A stretch of DNA of 37,060 nucleotides from Methanosarcina sp. UBA5 (GTDB taxonomy: Archaea; Halobacteriota; Methanosarcinia; Methanosarcinales; Methanosarcinaceae). This document shows, piece after piece, positions 34,561 through 37,060 of this stretch. The notes beneath the pieces were generated by a model. It did not search any database and had not been told where the DNA came from. It was given only the letters and a program-made list of their open reading frames with translations. The stretch lies in NCBI RefSeq assembly GCF_002505485.1, contig NZ_DAVG01000024.1, forward strand, positions 1-37,060, given 5' to 3'. The position numbers and the translations under genes are program-made. How positions within the stretch are numbered: the stretch's first letter is position 1; every line of letters starts with the position of its first letter.

Positions 34561-34701
34561 CATCTCTGAACAATTAGGTAACAATAAATGAATTCGAATA
34601 ACTCTGAAATCGAATTTGAATGGATTTAAGAGATTTAGTCTCATTTTTAACAAGTATTTTGACAACTATTTCAGGTACTTAAGTTTCCAGAGGCGTTCCG
34701 A

Positions 34702-36123
34702 ATGCTCCAGGTTTACAATACCCTTACAAGAAAGAAAGAGGTTTTCAAACCCTTAAAGAAAGGCGAAGTCTCGATTTACGCCTGCGGGCCTACAGTTTAC
34801 AGTATGCCACATATAGGCAACTATCGAACTTTCCTGATGGCAGATAATATTGTGAGAAGTCTTGAGTACCTTGGATATAAAGTAAAACTTGTAATGAACA
34901 TTACTGATATTGATGACAAAACTATCAGAGATTCGAAAGCAGCCGGAATGTCACTTAAGGATTTTACAGATAAGTACACGGCAGAGTTTTTTAAAGGCCT
35001 TGATAAGCTAAATATAAAAAGAGCTTCAGCTTATCCGAGAGCTACGGAAAATGTTGGCGGCATGATTGAACTTACACAAAAGCTAATAGATAAAGGGCTG
35101 GCTTATGAAAAAAGCGGGTCGGTCTATTACAGAATTTCAGCATTTCCGGATTATGGCAAGCTTTCAAAGCTTGATTTTGATAACATTATAATTGGCGCGT
35201 CGGTGGACGTGGATGAATATGATAAAGATAACCCCCGCGATTTCGCTCTCCTCAAAGCTTCAACCCCTGAAGAAATTGAAAGAGGAATTTATTATGAGAG
35301 CCCATGGGGAAAAATCCGTCCGGGCTGGCACATCGAATGCTCGGTAATGGCTATGAATTTCTTTGGGCCCACTCTGGATATGCATTTAGGAGGAGTGGAT
35401 CTTATTTTCCCTCACCACGAAAACGAGATTGCCCAATCGGAAGGGGCAACAGGAAAACCGTTTGCATGCAACTGGATTCACGGGGAACACCTCATAGTTG
35501 AAGGGGAGAAGATGAGCAAGTCCAAAGGAAACGTCTTTACCCTGCCCGAGATCGTCGGGAGGTACGGTGGAGAAGTTGTGCGCTTTATGTTTCTCTCAGT
35601 ACACTACCGTAAAAAACTGGACTATTCCGATGCCTTTGCAGAAAACGCAAAGAATAATTATTTGCGTCTTAAAGAAACGCTCGAGAACCTTGAATTTAGC
35701 CTGGAAAGCGCAGAGGATACAGCTTATCCAGAGGATGAAGAAGTTCTTAAAGCCCTTCCTGAACTTGAAACACAGTTTAGAGAAGCTCTTGAGGACGATT
35801 TCAATACTCCGAAAGCCTTAACGGTTTTTAAAGAGCTTTCCCGTACAGCTAACAGGTACCTTGAATCCGATAAAAATCGACAGGTCCTTGAGAAGCTCTA
35901 TTCCCTTTACAGGCAGTTTTCGAATAATCTGGGCCTTTTTGCCGAATCCGTAAAAAAGGAAATCCCCATAGAAGTGATGAGACTGGTTGAAGAGCGTGAA
36001 GCTGCCCGAAAAAAGAAGGACTGGGCAATTTCAGATGCTATCAGAGAAAAAATAAAATCTCTGGGATATATTGTGCAGGATACAAAAGAAGGGCCCAATG
36101 TAAAAGAAGCCGAAGAAAGTTAA
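34702..36123 (+). CDS. cysS: Cysteinyl-tRNA synthetase
   Basis: This 473-residue class I synthetase charges tRNA(Cys) with cysteine. The HIGH-type motif lies in YSMPHIGNYRTF (PHIGN 36-40), and KMSKS is at 270-274. Probable zinc ligands are C28 (ACGP), C213 (IECS) and H238/E242 (PHHENE). The protein is of normal length with a C-terminal helical anticodon-binding region. GAGG lies eight bases before the ATG. A second, indirect route to Cys-tRNA is encoded in the same window by pscS. It ends in TAA. Confidence 0.95.
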   Translation: MLQVYNTLTRKKEVFKPLKKGEVSIYACGPTVYSMPHIGNYRTFLMADNIVRSLEYLGYKVKLVMNITDIDDKTIRDSKAAGMSLKDFTDKYTAEFFKGLDKLNIKRASAYPRATENVGGMIELTQKLIDKGLAYEKSGSVYYRISAFPDYGKLSKLDFDNIIIGASVDVDEYDKDNPRDFALLKASTPEEIERGIYYESPWGKIRPGWHIECSVMAMNFFGPTLDMHLGGVDLIFPHHENEIAQSEGATGKPFACNWIHGEHLIVEGEKMSKSKGNVFTLPEIVGRYGGEVVRFMFLSVHYRKKLDYSDAFAENAKNNYLRLKETLENLEFSLESAEDTAYPEDEEVLKALPELETQFREALEDDFNTPKALTVFKELSRTANRYLESDKNRQVLEKLYSLYRQFSNNLGLFAESVKKEIPIEVMRLVEEREAARKKKDWAISDAIREKIKSLGYIVQDTKEGPNVKEAEES

Positions 36124-36520
36124 TAAGGCGTTAAAAGTCTAAACTTTAACTCGAATCCTTAAAACGTCAATAATTATTTATTTATATTATTTTATTTACG
36201 TTTATCTATTTTTACTTAGGGCAGTATTTTACTTAGGGCTGCATTCTCTTTTTCTGTGAAATACGCCAATATTGCCTATAGGGAGAGCAGTTTCTGGATA
36301 AAGTCACTACTAATGAAAAAAAGGTTATTGAGATCCTGAATCTGTGTATTTACTTCTCGGTGATCAATATATTCATTTATCTGTAACGAACATATTCACC
36401 TATTGGGTCTTTAAGTTAAATCCTGTGGTTATAGGTTATAAATGTCTTTTGCGGTTTCCGGCATGGTTTCCAGAATGAAGGGTACGTATAATCTGAAGCA
36501 AATTAAAAGTGGTAGGTGGT
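36124..36520. other. Intergenic region after cysS
   Basis: This is a 397-base spacer. T-rich sequence at 36175-36215 may be the cysS terminator. Two copies of TTTTACTTAGGGC (about 36209 and 36227) form a direct repeat of about 18 bases. The sequence from about 36420 to 36520 is the leader of the next gene, with GGTGG before its ATG. Confidence 0.4.
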
Positions 36521-37060
36521 ATGAAGTCCAAGTTTCTTGTTTTTTTACTGGTTATTTCGCTTGCTGCAAACGCTTACTTTGTCCTGTTTGAAGAACAGCC
36601 TTCCTTTGAGGAAGGACAGATCCAGGAAATGCAGACTCACATAAATTCCCTTGAAACGGAAAATGAAAACCTTAAGACGCAGATAAATCAGAATAATGAA
36701 TCGCTTCAGTCTTATGCTTCTCAGTTAGAGTCCTATCGCAAAAGAGTCTTTGAGCTTGAAAATGGCTCTCAAATGTGTCCTGCAGGAGTTGAAGGCTTTG
36801 CTACCCTTCAGGGACCTGCAGTTTTCCAGAAAGTCAAACTTGAAAGGTCAGGTCCTTTTATCCGGGAAAATGTTTCTGAGGAGGGAGCCCTACTCAACAT
36901 CTCAGTTGAGATCAGACCCGGAAAAGGCCGTGTGCTTGTCCAGACAACCCCACTGATGGGCGTGGTCTTCCAGGATGCTGCAAACACTGCAGTTTTCGTC
37001 GCTGAAAACAAAACCGGAAGACAAATGTCAAGCAGCGATATTATCTTCAGCATTACTGCT
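36521..37060 (+). CDS. Archaeal Lon-like (S16-type, COG1750) serine protease, N-terminal part
   Basis: Open from ATG 36521 to the window edge, 180 codons without a stop. Residues 1-22 are a membrane segment or signal anchor (KFLVFLLVISLAANAYFVLF), and residues about 30-80 are a coiled coil (repeated E-N-L-K-T-Q-I-style heptads). From about 86 the sequence becomes GVEGFATLQGPAVFQKVKL, then GKGRVLVQTTPLMGVVFQDA and SSSDIIFSITA, which matches the start of the Lon-like protease domain of predicted archaeal secreted serine proteases. The catalytic Ser-Lys dyad would lie beyond the edge, so the function is inferred. Confidence 0.75.
   Translation, partial: MKSKFLVFLLVISLAANAYFVLFEEQPSFEEGQIQEMQTHINSLETENENLKTQINQNNESLQSYASQLESYRKRVFELENGSQMCPAGVEGFATLQGPAVFQKVKLERSGPFIRENVSEEGALLNISVEIRPGKGRVLVQTTPLMGVVFQDAANTAVFVAENKTGRQMSSSDIIFSITA

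Overview
The window looks like chromosomal DNA of a methanogenic archaeon of the genus Methanosarcina (established family knowledge plus inference; no database search was possible). Evidence: a coenzyme F420 gene (cofD), both Sep-tRNA:Cys-tRNA synthase (pscS) and cysteinyl-tRNA synthetase (cysS), archaeal Csl4, Rpo11, Dph2 and Hpt genes, PD40/PKD and beta-helix surface proteins, a DUF2769 protein, AT-rich spacers with archaeal TATA boxes, and 28 complete genes of which none ends in TAG.

Layout. Positions 1-5143 hold leftward surface or secreted proteins: the N-terminal part of a subtilisin-like protease and two tandem seven-bladed propeller + PKD paralogues. tRNA-Pro(TGG) follows. Positions 5996-8418 hold a leftward ubiX, an LpdD-like prenyl-flavin chaperone gene and an HD phosphohydrolase; cofD diverges from them. 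A secreted FmdE-domain protein (9862-10989) leads into an information-processing block: hpt and dph2 (overlapping), a METTL5-like methyltransferase, csl4 with an unusual repeat-rich N-terminus, rpo11, and then pscS. Small YbjN, ArsR-like and unknown genes follow.

Positions 19017-22744 hold leftward lysA, a family X DNA polymerase and the decayed N-terminus of an ATP-dependent DNA ligase. The polymerase reading frame is interrupted once by an in-frame TAG inside its PHP nuclease domain and then continues in the same frame to a TGA. In Methanosarcina TAG can be read as pyrrolysine, so this is the most interesting signal in the window: either a pyrrolysine-containing PolX, or one made in two forms.

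After tRNA-Gly(CCC), the 23.5-31.3 kb part is accessory and envelope-like: a beta-helix protein, a hotdog thioesterase, a frameshifted ICMT-type methyltransferase gene, a secreted protein with 16% methionine and 23 N-glycosylation sequons, a small secreted protein with four Lys-Asp-Lys-Cys-x-Cys-His-type repeats, a DUF2769 Cys-rich protein and a second, intact ICMT-type protein. The last two secreted proteins are repeat-built, are not recognised as known families, and are candidates for metal or redox functions (inference). Positions 31688-37060 return to housekeeping: a CPA2 antiporter, a Maf-type pyrophosphatase, cysS and the start of an archaeal Lon-like serine protease.

Spacers hold several kinds of unexplained structure: degenerate short tandem repeats with a different unit in each spacer, a dispersed repeat family (about 20.53 and 34.43 kb), a GC-rich switch-like element upstream of lysA, and a 44-base palindrome after pscS.
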